Positions 52,115-60,472 of a DNA stretch of 64,000 nt are shown here, piece after piece (within the stretch, counting starts at the first letter, position 1; each line of letters starts with the position of its first letter). The notes beneath the pieces are model-generated. The model did not search any database. It saw only the letters and a program-made list of their open reading frames with translations, and had not been told where the DNA came from. The position numbers and the translations under genes were made by a program. The DNA comes from UBA1081 sp045636025 (GTDB lineage Bacteria; Bacillota; Clostridia; Oscillospirales; Acutalibacteraceae). Location of the stretch: NCBI GenBank assembly GCA_045636025.1, contig JAZTWP010000091.1, forward strand, positions 1 to 64,000, in the 5' to 3' direction.

Positions 52115-52924
52115 ATGAATAAAAATTTAAGAAATGAATATCCGGAAATGCCGTCAAGCTTTCACAGAACAGTAATCAATTCGGTAAATTTTCTCGGTGA
52201 AAAAAGTGAAACGACTGTAAAAAGAAAATCACCATTCAAAATAGGTGTTCTTGCGGCAGCAATAATTATGTTGTTTACTGTTTCAGCATTCGGTGCAGAC
52301 AGGGTGTACGATTACTTTATTGAAATGAAAGACAATGTGAAATCTGCCGAAACGGAAGATGCGAATAGTTTTGTCAAATTTGAAGATAATATGGTGATAA
52401 TTGATAATATCGAAGAGTCTGTTGTTGAAAATTCTCCCGAGTATGTCAGACTTGAATTCGGTTATATGCCTGAATATATCAATCCCTATGATGCACCGTA
52501 TAAATTCCATGTGGTTACCGAGAAAGGTGAAGATTCTTCGTCAGGGCTTACATTTCAGTTGTTCAGGGCAGAAAAAGCCAAGGAGCTTGAAATTTTCTAT
52601 GTTGACAGTGTAAATAAGTGTATGTTCGGTAAAAATACAGGAGCTGTGTTGAAAATTGAAACAGGAATCAAACCTGATGGTGACTGTTATGATAAACAAT
52701 TTCTTATTTATTTTGAAGACTTCGGATATGTTCTGCGTTGCTATGTTTCAGAGAGAATCGGTGAAGATGATATGATAAAAATAGCAGAAAACATAAACCT
52801 TGTCGAATCAGATAAGGAAAATGCATTTATCATAGATACTTACATTCCCACAATTTCAAACGGTGGTGTTGTGGCTCCGACAGAAAATGAGTCATCATAT
52901 GATGCTGACAAAATTTGTGATTAA
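52115..52924 (+). CDS. Membrane-anchored putative anti-sigma factor
   Basis: 269 aa. Short cytoplasmic N-terminus (about 45 residues, enough to bind a sigma factor), one membrane helix (FKIGVLAAAIIMLFTVSAFG, about 46-66), then an extracytoplasmic beta-rich region (LEFGYMPEYINPYDAPYKF; a DUF4367-like feel, unproven). Its position 2 bases behind the ECF sigma gene is the main argument. It has no ZAS zinc motif. It might sense an extracellular condition and release the sigma factor. Confidence 0.75.
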   Translation: MNKNLRNEYPEMPSSFHRTVINSVNFLGEKSETTVKRKSPFKIGVLAAAIIMLFTVSAFGADRVYDYFIEMKDNVKSAETEDANSFVKFEDNMVIIDNIEESVVENSPEYVRLEFGYMPEYINPYDAPYKFHVVTEKGEDSSSGLTFQLFRAEKAKELEIFYVDSVNKCMFGKNTGAVLKIETGIKPDGDCYDKQFLIYFEDFGYVLRCYVSERIGEDDMIKIAENINLVESDKENAFIIDTYIPTISNGGVVAPTENESSYDADKICD

Positions 52925-52952
52925 TTTTAATTTATAAATTTTCTGTTTACTA

Positions 52953-52981
52953 TTGCATTTTCTTTTATGAAGTTGTAAAAT
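52953..52981 (+). promoter_or_regulatory. Promoter of the pduL-like gene
   Basis: TTGCAT (52953-52958), 17-bp spacer, TAAAAT (52976-52981). Confidence 0.5.
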
Positions 52982-53016
52982 ATTTATCAGATAATTGAAA
53001 GGATAGTGTAAAAGTT

Positions 53017-53589
53017 ATGGAAAAGTTTATTGTTGAAACATCAGCAAGACACGTTCATGTATCACGTGAAGATCTTGACATTCTCTTTGGTGAAGGTTAT
53101 GAACTCACAAATAAAAAGGAGCTTTCTCAGCCCGGTCAGTATGTAACAAATGAAAGAGTTGCAGTTGTAGGACCCAAGAGCCAGTTTCCCTCAGTTTCAA
53201 TTCTCGGTCCCGTAAGACCCGCAACTCAGGTTGAAATTTCTGCAACAGACGCAAGAGCAATCGGTGTTGTAGCTCCCATCAGAGAATCAGGTGACACTGC
53301 AGAGTCAGGCTCATGCAAAATTGTTGGCCCCAAGGGTGAAATTGAACTCAAGGACGGCGTAATCGTTGCAAAGAGACACATTCATATGACAACTGCTGAT
53401 GCTGCAAAGCTTAACGTTACAGATAAAGAAATCGTTAACGTTAAAATCGAAACAGAGGGCAGAAGCCTTGTTTTCGGAGATGTTGTAGTAAGAGTAAATG
53501 ACAGTTTTGCTCTTGCAATGCACATTGATACTGACGAAGCAAATGCTTGCTCAGCAACACCTGCAACAATGGGTGAAATCGTAAAATAA
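53017..53589 (+). CDS. pduL: PduL-type phosphate acyltransferase
   Basis: 190 aa. Two PduL domains, each with zinc-ligand histidines: SARHVHVSREDLD at the start and AKRHIHMTTADAA near residue 120, plus GPVRPATQVEIS. Converts acetyl- or propanoyl-CoA and phosphate to the acyl phosphate, replacing Pta in many Clostridia. No N-terminal encapsulation peptide and no microcompartment shell genes nearby, so a free cytoplasmic fermentation enzyme is likely. Ribosome site GAAAGGAT upstream; own promoter and terminator. Confidence 0.9.
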   Translation: MEKFIVETSARHVHVSREDLDILFGEGYELTNKKELSQPGQYVTNERVAVVGPKSQFPSVSILGPVRPATQVEISATDARAIGVVAPIRESGDTAESGSCKIVGPKGEIELKDGVIVAKRHIHMTTADAAKLNVTDKEIVNVKIETEGRSLVFGDVVVRVNDSFALAMHIDTDEANACSATPATMGEIVK

Positions 53590-53607
53590 TTTTCACAAAA
53601 AAGTATT

Positions 53608-53640
53608 AAGGTACTGCATTTTCTTGCAGTACCTTTTATT
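53608..53640 (+). terminator. Terminator after pduL
   Basis: AAGGTACTGCA (53608-53618) pairs with TGCAGTACCTT (53625-53635), then TTATTTAT. Confidence 0.8.
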
Positions 53641-53663
53641 TATGTATAATATGTAAATTTTTC

Positions 53664-53692
53664 TTGACTGAAAAATGAAAGTGTGTTATCAT
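53664..53692 (+). promoter_or_regulatory. Promoter of the SGNH hydrolase gene
   Basis: TTGACT (53664-53669), 17-bp spacer, TATCAT (53687-53692). Confidence 0.6.
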
Positions 53693-53744
53693 CAAGATAG
53701 ATTGATTGATAATCAGTTAAAAATCCTTAACGGAGGTATATGAA

Positions 53745-55196
53745 ATGAAAAAAGTTATCAAAAAATCACTGGCAATTCTTTGTGCTTTTGTAATGATTTC
53801 AAGCACAATGACATGCTTTGCAGCAGAACTTAATCAGGATGCTGTAGATCTTCATTACGGTCAGTTTGAAAATTATCTTCTTCTCGGAGATAGCGTTGCA
53901 AGCGGATATCGTGACGAAATGTCAGACAATGATGCAGCATTCAATGAAGCAAACTATGATTCAACATATTACAGATATCCCGGATCATATGCTGATGTTC
54001 TTGCAAATGCTATCATTGAAGACGGCAGCATGACTGCACTTGCAGGACCCGGCTTCAGAACAATTGAAATGCGTTATATGCTTGAAGATGATTACGCAGC
54101 AAATTGTACTGATGAATACCTTTTCTGGCCCAGCCACCTTTACATCTGGCAGGATCTTATGGGGCCTGACTACGCTCCCGGTTCAGAATACTGGAGAACA
54201 ATGTTCAAAGAATCAATTGCAGAAGCAGACCTCATTACTCTCGGTATCGGTGGTAATGACTGGGGTGCATATCTCGGTTGGGTTGTTAACCAGATTCTTG
54301 AAGAAGAAAATGTTGGTGACCAGTATATCCAGCAGCTCCAGACTTATATGGCAGAAAACGAGCTTGATCTCGGTTCAATCGAGCAGTTCGTTGAAATCGC
54401 TCATATAGCAGGCGCTCTTCCCGCACTTCTTGAAAAAGTTCCCGCAGCTCTTGAATACGGTCTCGGCAATTTCTATGCAAACTGGGATATCATGATTCAG
54501 GATATTTATGATCTCAACCCCGATGTTACTCTTATGGTTATCGGTATGAGTGATAACAGCCTCAAGGGTAATTATTATGATTATGACGGTGTTGCAGGCG
54601 GCCCCGTAAACGGCGAAGATGCAGCAGCTACAGCAAGCGCAATGTCATCAATCGTTGAACTTATTATGTCAATCGGTAACAAACCCATGATTGACGGTGC
54701 AAAGAAGTTTGGTTATACATATGTTGATACAGCAGGTACAACTTATGTTGAAAGCCATCCCGATGCAGCAGGTCACGCATTCATTGCAAACAAAATCATT
54801 GAAGCTCTTCCCAACCCCATGGTTGCAGGCAAGTACAATGACGTTCCTTCAAGACACAAAAACTACGAAGCAATCGAATATGTTATCGTAAACGAAATTA
54901 TGGACGGCACATCAGATACAACATTCGGTCCCGATGATGCACTTACAACAGGTGCCCTCGCAGCAGCTGTAAACAAGATAAGCGGTGTAGAAGGCGACAC
55001 AACAGGTACTGATGCAGTTCGTGGCTTAAAGTTCGCAGGTTCAATCCTCAACGCTTCTGTAAGTAAAGGATTCTCAGGTTTCTTTACAGGCTTAAAGCTT
55101 TACTTCGAGATTTTCTTCAACTATCTCCGTAATACAAAGGCTGTAATTACAAGAGCTGAAGCTGCATACTACTTTATGCTTATCGACAAAATCTGA
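53745..55196 (+). CDS. Secreted SGNH/GDSL hydrolase with S-layer-homology-like C-terminus
   Basis: 483 aa. Signal peptide (MKKVIKKSLAILCAFVMIS, cleavage near CFAAE), SGNH hydrolase blocks: Ser50 in LLLGDSVASGY, GIGGNDWG (block III Asn) and SHPDAAGH (block V Asp and His). These are esterases of lipids or polysaccharide acetyl groups. After residue 360 the sequence changes to SLH-like repeats (YNDVPSRHKNYEAIEYVIVNEIMDGTSDTTFGPDD ... VITRAEAAYYF), interrupted by a hydrophobic stretch (GFFTGLKLYFEIFFNYLR). This suggests cell-wall or membrane attachment. Strong ribosome site CGGAGGTA; own promoter. Confidence 0.88.
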   Translation: MKKVIKKSLAILCAFVMISSTMTCFAAELNQDAVDLHYGQFENYLLLGDSVASGYRDEMSDNDAAFNEANYDSTYYRYPGSYADVLANAIIEDGSMTALAGPGFRTIEMRYMLEDDYAANCTDEYLFWPSHLYIWQDLMGPDYAPGSEYWRTMFKESIAEADLITLGIGGNDWGAYLGWVVNQILEEENVGDQYIQQLQTYMAENELDLGSIEQFVEIAHIAGALPALLEKVPAALEYGLGNFYANWDIMIQDIYDLNPDVTLMVIGMSDNSLKGNYYDYDGVAGGPVNGEDAAATASAMSSIVELIMSIGNKPMIDGAKKFGYTYVDTAGTTYVESHPDAAGHAFIANKIIEALPNPMVAGKYNDVPSRHKNYEAIEYVIVNEIMDGTSDTTFGPDDALTTGALAAAVNKISGVEGDTTGTDAVRGLKFAGSILNASVSKGFSGFFTGLKLYFEIFFNYLRNTKAVITRAEAAYYFMLIDKI

Positions 55197-55204
55197 TAAA
55201 ACTT

Positions 55205-55234
55205 AAGCACAGGTTTCAACCTGTGCTTTTTTTA
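55205..55234 (+). terminator. Terminator after the SGNH hydrolase
   Basis: AAGCACAGGTT pairs with AACCTGTGCTT across a very short loop, followed by seven Ts. Confidence 0.88.
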
Positions 55235-55246
55235 TGTTAAGGCAAC

Positions 55247-55270
55247 AAAAAAGACGGCTGATGCCGTCTT
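55247..55270 (-). terminator. Terminator of the InlB-repeat dockerin protein
   Basis: AAGACGGC (55251-55258), loop, GCCGTCTT (55263-55270); on the minus strand followed by TTTTTTG. Confidence 0.85.
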
Positions 55271-55281
55271 AATTTTTTGTA

Positions 55282-57060
55282 TTATCTGAATACTACTTCA
55301 CCGTCAACAACCTTGATTGTTGGGAGTGAATACAGCTTCTTGATTTCATATTCTGTTTCAAGCCCAGCAGACATTCTCAGTACGATTCTTGCATCGATTG
55401 AATTTGCTTTGCTGTCATTGTTGATGTCAGAAACCTGCTTCTGAAGCTCTGTGAAGCCTGTTTCAAGTCCTGCTGAATATCTGAGTATAAGTCTTGCATC
55501 GGCTGCAGAAAGCTGTTCAGAGAGTGTTGCATCGCCCCAGCAGGGGAGATAGACAGTTGATCTTATCCACTTTGCATAAAGTGTGATATTACCTGTTGTA
55601 TAACCGCTTATATAGCTTATTTTTTCTGTAAACTCGCTGTCTGTGTACCAGCCTGCAAATTTGAAGTCTTTGTTGATAGTCTGCGCATCTGCAAGCTCAA
55701 CTCTCTGTGTTGTTGTTCTTACAGTTGCGTTTGTGTTGACAACCTGAGAAGCAAGCAGATTTTCAGTTGTTACAACATAAGTTACGGAATATGTCTTTTC
55801 GGTAAAATCTGCATATAATGTGATATCGCCGTAGATTTCAGTATCTGTTGCGGTGATTTTTTCTTTCAGGTTCGGGTCTTTGCACCAGCCGTTGAAAATA
55901 AATCCGTCTGCGGAGATATCTTCAAGTGTAATCACATCACCAAAACTGTATTCTGTGGCATTCGGGTTTTCAATGGGAAGCATAATCTGGCTTACGATAC
56001 CGTAATCATATGTTATGGAGTATACAGCCTTTTCCCATTTTGCATACAGAGTTACATCATTGTTTGTACCCTCAGGGATTGAATCAGCCGCAGACTCTTC
56101 GCTGAAATCAGAAGATGTGAACCATCCTGCGAATTCAAAATTCTTGTCATCTGTCAGTGGAGCGGAAAGGATAAGTCCTCTTGTTGCTTCAAATACCAAT
56201 GGATTGTTGTTGTGAATATCATCAAGTGAAATTGAACTGCCGCTATTAAGTATATATGTTATATTATACTGTTTTGCAGACCATTTTGCGTATATTACAA
56301 CATCACCGCTTGTGCCTTTTTTGACAGAAGTGATTTTTTCTGTGAAAAATTCATCTGCGTACCAGCCTTCAAAAGTATATGACGGGTCTTTTGATGATGC
56401 ATCAAGAAGAATGATTTCATCTGAGTATTCATAAACTTCGGGATTGGGGTTTTCAAAGGTGTAAACGCTGTGTGAAATGTCACCCATATCGTAATGAATA
56501 TCAAATTCTGTGTTTTTCCAGTTTGCATAAAGAGTTACATCTTCGCAGGTGTATTCTTTGAGTAATGTAACTTTCTGTGTATAAGTGCTGTCAGTATACC
56601 AGCCGTCAAAAGTATAAATATCGGTATTGTACTCAGGGGCTGTAAGCTGAGTTGATTCACTTGCAAGTCTTGATGTTATGTTACCGTTGTGAACGTTATC
56701 GGAATTTATGTCAAAACCGCTTTTTGTGATTACATAATTGATATTGTATGACATTTCATACCATTTTGCATATAATGTTATGTCAGCATTGAAGGCATCG
56801 TCAATTTCAGTAACGGGAGTGTCATATGATGAATCAAGATACCAGCCTTTGAACTCAAAGCCTGAGCAGGTTGGTTCTGTAAGTATGATTTTTTCACCGT
56901 CAGTAAAGCTTTTCGGATTTGTGTCTGATATAAATTCAGATCTTATATCCGCAACACCGTAATCATAAGTAATTTTATATGAGTCTTCAGCAAAAACAGT
57001 AATTACAGAAATTACAATTGTCAATGTAACAAAACACATAATTCTTAATGTATTTTTCAT
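55282..57060 (-). CDS. Secreted protein with six InlB-type repeats and C-terminal dockerin
   Basis: 592 aa. Signal peptide (LRIMCFVTLTIVISVITVFA), then six repeats of about 80 residues, each with a FxGWYxD core and ending ITLYAKW-like (Listeria-Bacteroides B-repeat, beta-grasp fold). Near the C-terminus comes a dockerin pair: a first repeat lacking the usual Ca-loop (DATLSEQLSAADARLILRYSAGLE) and a canonical second one (DINNDSKANSIDARIVLRMSAGLE). No enzyme domain, so an adhesion or structural component for a cohesin scaffold is likely. ATG 57060 is chosen because GGAAGGA precedes it; the frame extends 29 codons upstream through the promoter. Confidence 0.88.
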   Translation of the reverse strand: MKNTLRIMCFVTLTIVISVITVFAEDSYKITYDYGVADIRSEFISDTNPKSFTDGEKIILTEPTCSGFEFKGWYLDSSYDTPVTEIDDAFNADITLYAKWYEMSYNINYVITKSGFDINSDNVHNGNITSRLASESTQLTAPEYNTDIYTFDGWYTDSTYTQKVTLLKEYTCEDVTLYANWKNTEFDIHYDMGDISHSVYTFENPNPEVYEYSDEIILLDASSKDPSYTFEGWYADEFFTEKITSVKKGTSGDVVIYAKWSAKQYNITYILNSGSSISLDDIHNNNPLVFEATRGLILSAPLTDDKNFEFAGWFTSSDFSEESAADSIPEGTNNDVTLYAKWEKAVYSITYDYGIVSQIMLPIENPNATEYSFGDVITLEDISADGFIFNGWCKDPNLKEKITATDTEIYGDITLYADFTEKTYSVTYVVTTENLLASQVVNTNATVRTTTQRVELADAQTINKDFKFAGWYTDSEFTEKISYISGYTTGNITLYAKWIRSTVYLPCWGDATLSEQLSAADARLILRYSAGLETGFTELQKQVSDINNDSKANSIDARIVLRMSAGLETEYEIKKLYSLPTIKVVDGEVVFR

Positions 57061-57099
57061 TATATTTATCCTTCCGTCGAATAGGTACATACAAATTAT

Positions 57100-57128
57100 A
57101 TTATAAAATAGTATTATAAAGATGTCAA
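57100..57128 (-). promoter_or_regulatory. Perfect consensus promoter of the InlB-repeat gene
   Basis: Minus strand: TTGACA (57128-57123), 17-bp spacer, TATAAT (57105-57100). Confidence 0.75.
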
Positions 57129-57148
57129 CTGTAACATTTTTCTGCAAA

Positions 57149-57189
57149 TTATTACAAATTTGTAATAAGTTATTACAAGTTTGTTATAA
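57149..57189. promoter_or_regulatory. Two tandem palindromic operator-like sites
   Basis: TTATTACAAATTTGTAATAA (57149-57168) is a perfect 20-bp palindrome. TTATTACAAGTTTGTTATAA (57170-57189) is a near copy with 8 of 10 arm positions paired. Centres are 21 bp apart, two helical turns, and both lie between the -35 boxes of two divergent promoters. Suggests a cooperatively bound dimeric regulator. Confidence 0.6.
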
Positions 57190-57192
57190 TCC

Positions 57193-57221
57193 TTGACTTT
57201 GTCGAGCAAATGTTGTAAATT
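57193..57221 (+). promoter_or_regulatory. Promoter of the 42-aa lipoprotein gene
   Basis: TTGACT (57193-57198), 17-bp spacer, TAAATT (57216-57221); gives a leader of about 80 bases. Confidence 0.55.
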
Positions 57222-57309
57222 ATGTATGCGATGAGGGACACACCCCATTGTGTAAAGATTCAGCAATGAATTGATATATTGTGATTATTATGAAAGGAGC
57301 TAACATAGA

Positions 57310-57438
57310 ATGAAGAAGGTTGTTCTTACAGTTGCTGCTCTTCTCGTTTCAGCTGCTATGGTTTTCTCATTCGCTGGTTGTACAGAAAAAGGCGGCGAAG
57401 AAGCATCATCAGATGAAGCTGTTTCAGCAGAAGCTTAA
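57310..57438 (+). CDS. 42-aa lipoprotein
   Basis: The start MKKVVLTVAALLVSAAMVFS is a type II signal peptide with lipobox SFAGC (Cys24). The mature part is only 19 residues, acidic and Ala/Ser/Glu-rich (TEKGGEEASSDEAVSAEA). Strong ribosome site AAAGGAG, promoter upstream and terminator downstream argue that it is real. Might be a remnant of a larger lipoprotein, a signal peptide source of a pheromone-type fragment (as in enterococcal sex pheromones), or a surface charge-modifying lipoprotein. No function can be assigned. Confidence 0.65.
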   Translation: MKKVVLTVAALLVSAAMVFSFAGCTEKGGEEASSDEAVSAEA

Positions 57439-57474
57439 TTTGTTAGCAGACATTTAACTTAAATGAAAAAAACT

Positions 57475-57497
57475 CCCATCATCAGATGGGATTTTTT
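57475..57497. terminator. Terminator shared by the small lipoprotein and cca
   Basis: CCCATC (57475-57480), ATCA, GATGGG (57485-57490), flanked by A and T runs, so usable on both strands. Confidence 0.8.
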
Positions 57498-58819
57498 CAT
57501 TTTCTGTTTCTTTTTACAATGTTCATAAGAAATTCCTTATCATTTTTTTCAGGCTCTCTTATGACAGTCTGCAGAAGATATTCAAGTGTGCTGCCTATAT
57601 CTGTGGGCTGCACATATTTTTTTATGTCATTTCCGTTAACGGCAAGCTGTGCAAGGGAATAAGGCTCATCATTATTCATTATATCATCAAAAGTTGAGTA
57701 AGCATAAACAAGTTTATCAGAGATATCTCTGTAATCTTTTGCAAGACCTGATTTATCTGCTCTGCGTATTTTCATAAGTCTGATGAAATTTTCTTCACCA
57801 AGCTCTCTGATATACTTCTTGACTTCTTCTCTTGTTTCAGGCACTTCCTTATCGTGAATTGAAACAAGGTGAGTGACGGTTGAAATCATAGATTTGCTGA
57901 GTTTCAGCCTTCTGAGAATTGTTTCTGCAATCACACCGCCTACTGCTGCGTGGCTCTTGAATGTCGAATTGCCGTTATCGTCAAGTTTGTGTGTTGCAAC
58001 CTTGCCGCAGTCGTGCAGAAGCATTGTGAGTCTGAGAACAGGGTCATTTTCAATATTGTTTACAGTATGTACTGTGTGCATCCATACATCATAGCCGTGT
58101 TTTTTGCCGTATTGCCGGAAATCAAACTCTATTTTAAGCTCAGGGATAAATACCCCTATAACACTTCTGTATTTCTCCAATACATAAAAAACATTTTCAC
58201 CGCAAAGAAGTTTTAACAGCTCTTTTGAAATTCTTTCAACAGCTATTGCAGAGAGAAGATTTTCATTGTTTATCAATGATTCTGATGTTTTTTCTTCAAT
58301 TGAGAAGCCGAGTACAGAGGAAAATCTTACAGCTCTCATAATTCTCAGTGCATCTTCGTTGAATCTCTTGTCAGGGTCACCAACACAGCGGATGATTTTC
58401 TTTTCTATATCATCTTTTCCGCCGAAAGGGTCAACAAGACCGTCTGTTTCATTGTAAGCCATTGCATTTATTGTAAAATCACGTCTTGCAAGGTCGTCAG
58501 TTATTTCAGATGTAAACTTTACTGAGTCAGGATGTCTGTTGTCGGAATAATCACCGTCAATTCTGAAAGTTGTTGTTTCAACGGGTGTTTTGCCTGAAAC
58601 AATCAGCACCGTGCCGTGTTCAATACCTGTGTCAACTGTTCTGAAATCAGCAAAAAGCTCTTTGATTTTTTCAGGTGATGCATCTGTCGTAACATCCCAG
58701 TCATTCGGCTCTCTGTTCATTATTGAGTCACGCACACAACCGCCCACAATATAGGCTTTGTGCCCATTTTCAGAGAGAATATTCATAACTTGTTTTACAT
58801 CTGATGGAATATTTATCAT
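57497..58819 (-). CDS. cca: CCA tRNA nucleotidyltransferase with HD domain
   Basis: 440 aa. Head domain with AYIVGGCVRDSIM and NDWDVTTDA (metal Asp pair), the RRDFTINAMAYN motif that follows, the ERISKELLKLL neck, then an HD domain (LHDCGKVATHK, plus VSIHDKEV). Adds or repairs the 3' CCA of tRNAs; the HD part may be a phosphohydrolase. Some Clostridia split CCA and A adding; a poly(A) polymerase-like role cannot be excluded. Ribosome site AGGAG before ATG 58819. Confidence 0.93.
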   Translation of the reverse strand: MINIPSDVKQVMNILSENGHKAYIVGGCVRDSIMNREPNDWDVTTDASPEKIKELFADFRTVDTGIEHGTVLIVSGKTPVETTTFRIDGDYSDNRHPDSVKFTSEITDDLARRDFTINAMAYNETDGLVDPFGGKDDIEKKIIRCVGDPDKRFNEDALRIMRAVRFSSVLGFSIEEKTSESLINNENLLSAIAVERISKELLKLLCGENVFYVLEKYRSVIGVFIPELKIEFDFRQYGKKHGYDVWMHTVHTVNNIENDPVLRLTMLLHDCGKVATHKLDDNGNSTFKSHAAVGGVIAETILRRLKLSKSMISTVTHLVSIHDKEVPETREEVKKYIRELGEENFIRLMKIRRADKSGLAKDYRDISDKLVYAYSTFDDIMNNDEPYSLAQLAVNGNDIKKYVQPTDIGSTLEYLLQTVIREPEKNDKEFLMNIVKRNRK

Positions 58820-58866
58820 TGAAATTGCTCCTAATGGAATATATGTTGTATTTTTTTTAATATCAC

Positions 58867-58895
58867 TTGCAATATGTGGTATTTCGTGGTAAAAT
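58867..58895 (+). promoter_or_regulatory. Promoter of nrdR
   Basis: TTGCAA (58867-58872), 17-bp spacer, TAAAAT (58890-58895). The spacer holds CAATATGTGGTA, loosely like an NrdR box, so autoregulation is possible. Confidence 0.5.
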
Positions 58896-58927
58896 AAATA
58901 ATAAAAATAATTTACATAGGTGATATT

Positions 58928-59386
58928 ATGAGATGTCCGTTCTGTGGTTATGAAGAAAGTAAGGTAATTGACTCAAGACCTACTGAAGAAGGCGAGAAAA
59001 TAAGAAGAAGACGTGAATGCCTTCAGTGTCAGAAACGTTTCACTACTTATGAAGTAATTGAGACATTACCTATCGTTGTTGTCAAGAAAGATAAATCAAG
59101 ACAGGTGTTTGACAGAACAAAGCTCATAGGCGGTATGCTCAGAGCTTGTGAAAAGCGTCCTGTACCCCTTGAAGTTATTGAAGAAGCTGTTAATGATATT
59201 GAAACTCAGCTTCAGAATTCAATCGACAGGGAAGTAACATCAATCAAAATCGGTGAACTTGCAATGGATAAGCTCAAGAATATTGATGAAGTAGCTTATG
59301 TAAGATTTGCTTCTGTTTACAGACAATTCAGAGATGTCAATTCATTTATGGATGAGCTTGCAAGACTTCTCGGAAATAAGCAGTAA
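58928..59386 (+). CDS. nrdR: Transcriptional repressor NrdR
   Basis: 152 aa. N-terminal zinc ribbon (MRCPFCGYEESKVIDSRP ... RRRECLQCQKRFTTYE) and an ATP-cone domain (VVVKKDKSRQVFDRTKLIGGMLRACEKRPV). NrdR senses ATP/dATP and represses ribonucleotide reductase genes. Full length, with a weak GGTGAT ribosome site. It ends 5 bases before the convergent histidine kinase gene, so there is no room for a terminator. Confidence 0.97.
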   Translation: MRCPFCGYEESKVIDSRPTEEGEKIRRRRECLQCQKRFTTYEVIETLPIVVVKKDKSRQVFDRTKLIGGMLRACEKRPVPLEVIEEAVNDIETQLQNSIDREVTSIKIGELAMDKLKNIDEVAYVRFASVYRQFRDVNSFMDELARLLGNKQ

Positions 59387-59391
59387 TAAAA

Positions 59392-60459
59392 TTATATATC
59401 TTTGTTTTCAGCGGGTAAACGCACAATGAATGTTGTGCCTTTGCCCATTTCACTTTTTACTGCAATTTTTCCTTCACAAAGTGTAACAACACGCTTTGCA
59501 AGAGGCAATCCGAGACCGTTTCCTGCACCTGTGTGAGAAGTGTCACCCTGATAGAATTTATCAAAAATATGTTTCTGTGTATTTTCATCCATACCTATAC
59601 CGGTATCTGAAATTTTAACTGTTATGTCTGAATCATCAATAAAGCATTTAACGGCAATTGTTCCGTTTTCGGGTGTGAATTTTATTGCATTGTTCAGGAT
59701 GTTCATCCATACATGAGAAAGCATTTCTTCGTTTGAAAAGTATCTGATTTCATTGAGTTCAAGGTCAAATTCTATTTTTTTCTTTATCCATTGTTTTTCA
59801 AGCAGAAGAATACAGTTTCTTATCTGTTCATCAAGGTAAAATTCTGATTTGTCTGTAACCATCTGCTGATTTTCAAATTTTGTAAGCAGTAGAATATTTG
59901 AAGACATTGATGCAAGTCTTTCAGACTCATTGATTATAATATCGATGTATTCTTTTTTCTGTTCTTCGCTGAGTTCATCTTTTGACAACTGTTTTGCAAA
60001 ACCTTTAATAGAAACAATAGGTGTTTTGAATTCGTGAGAAAAGTTGTTGATGAAGTCATTTCTGAACATTTCTGTGCCTGCAAGCTCTTCAGTCATTGAA
60101 TTGAAACCGTTTACAAGGTCAGTTATGATAGTATCACTTTTTGGCGGTGTTACTTTGACTGAAAAATCGCCGTTTGCAACTTTTTTCTGTGATTTGATAA
60201 TACCGTCAACGGGTTTGAAAAAGTGTCGGCTTACAAAAAGAGAAACCGCTGTGCCGATGATTGTACTGGAAATAAAGGCAATGAAAGTGAGGGAAACGGG
60301 TGCAAGTTGAATAAAGAATTCCGGAAAAAGATTTCTTATAAGCAGAATAACAAGCATAGTAGAGCCGCTTGATGTAAACAGCACAAAAAATGAAATGATT
60401 GTGACCGTTATGTGAATTGCCCAGTCTTTTTTCAGCAGATTTGTAAAAAACTTCAACAC
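59392..60459 (-). CDS. Sensor histidine kinase with HAMP domain
   Basis: 355 aa, GTG start with AAGGAG 8 bases upstream. Two membrane helices (about 12-40 and 55-78) with a very short extracellular loop, HAMP linker (FFKPVDGIIKSQKKVANGDFS), H-box FINNFSHEFKTPIVSIKGF, N-box (HVWMNILNNAIKFTP), and ATP-lid boxes (ISDTGIGM, GNGLGLPLAKRVV). With almost no extracytoplasmic domain it probably senses the membrane or works with another sensor. Second gene of a regulator-kinase operon. Confidence 0.93.
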   Translation of the reverse strand: MLKFFTNLLKKDWAIHITVTIISFFVLFTSSGSTMLVILLIRNLFPEFFIQLAPVSLTFIAFISSTIIGTAVSLFVSRHFFKPVDGIIKSQKKVANGDFSVKVTPPKSDTIITDLVNGFNSMTEELAGTEMFRNDFINNFSHEFKTPIVSIKGFAKQLSKDELSEEQKKEYIDIIINESERLASMSSNILLLTKFENQQMVTDKSEFYLDEQIRNCILLLEKQWIKKKIEFDLELNEIRYFSNEEMLSHVWMNILNNAIKFTPENGTIAVKCFIDDSDITVKISDTGIGMDENTQKHIFDKFYQGDTSHTGAGNGLGLPLAKRVVTLCEGKIAVKSEMGKGTTFIVRLPAENKDI

Positions 60460-60472
60460 CTGAAAAACTCCT

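Noticed and set aside
53017..53589. Bacterial microcompartment locus around the PduL-like gene
   Set aside because: No shell proteins, no encapsulation peptide and no other microcompartment enzymes nearby.
57061..57147. 29-codon upstream extension of the InlB-repeat protein
   Set aside because: Runs through a perfect consensus promoter, and the signal peptide begins at the later ATG.
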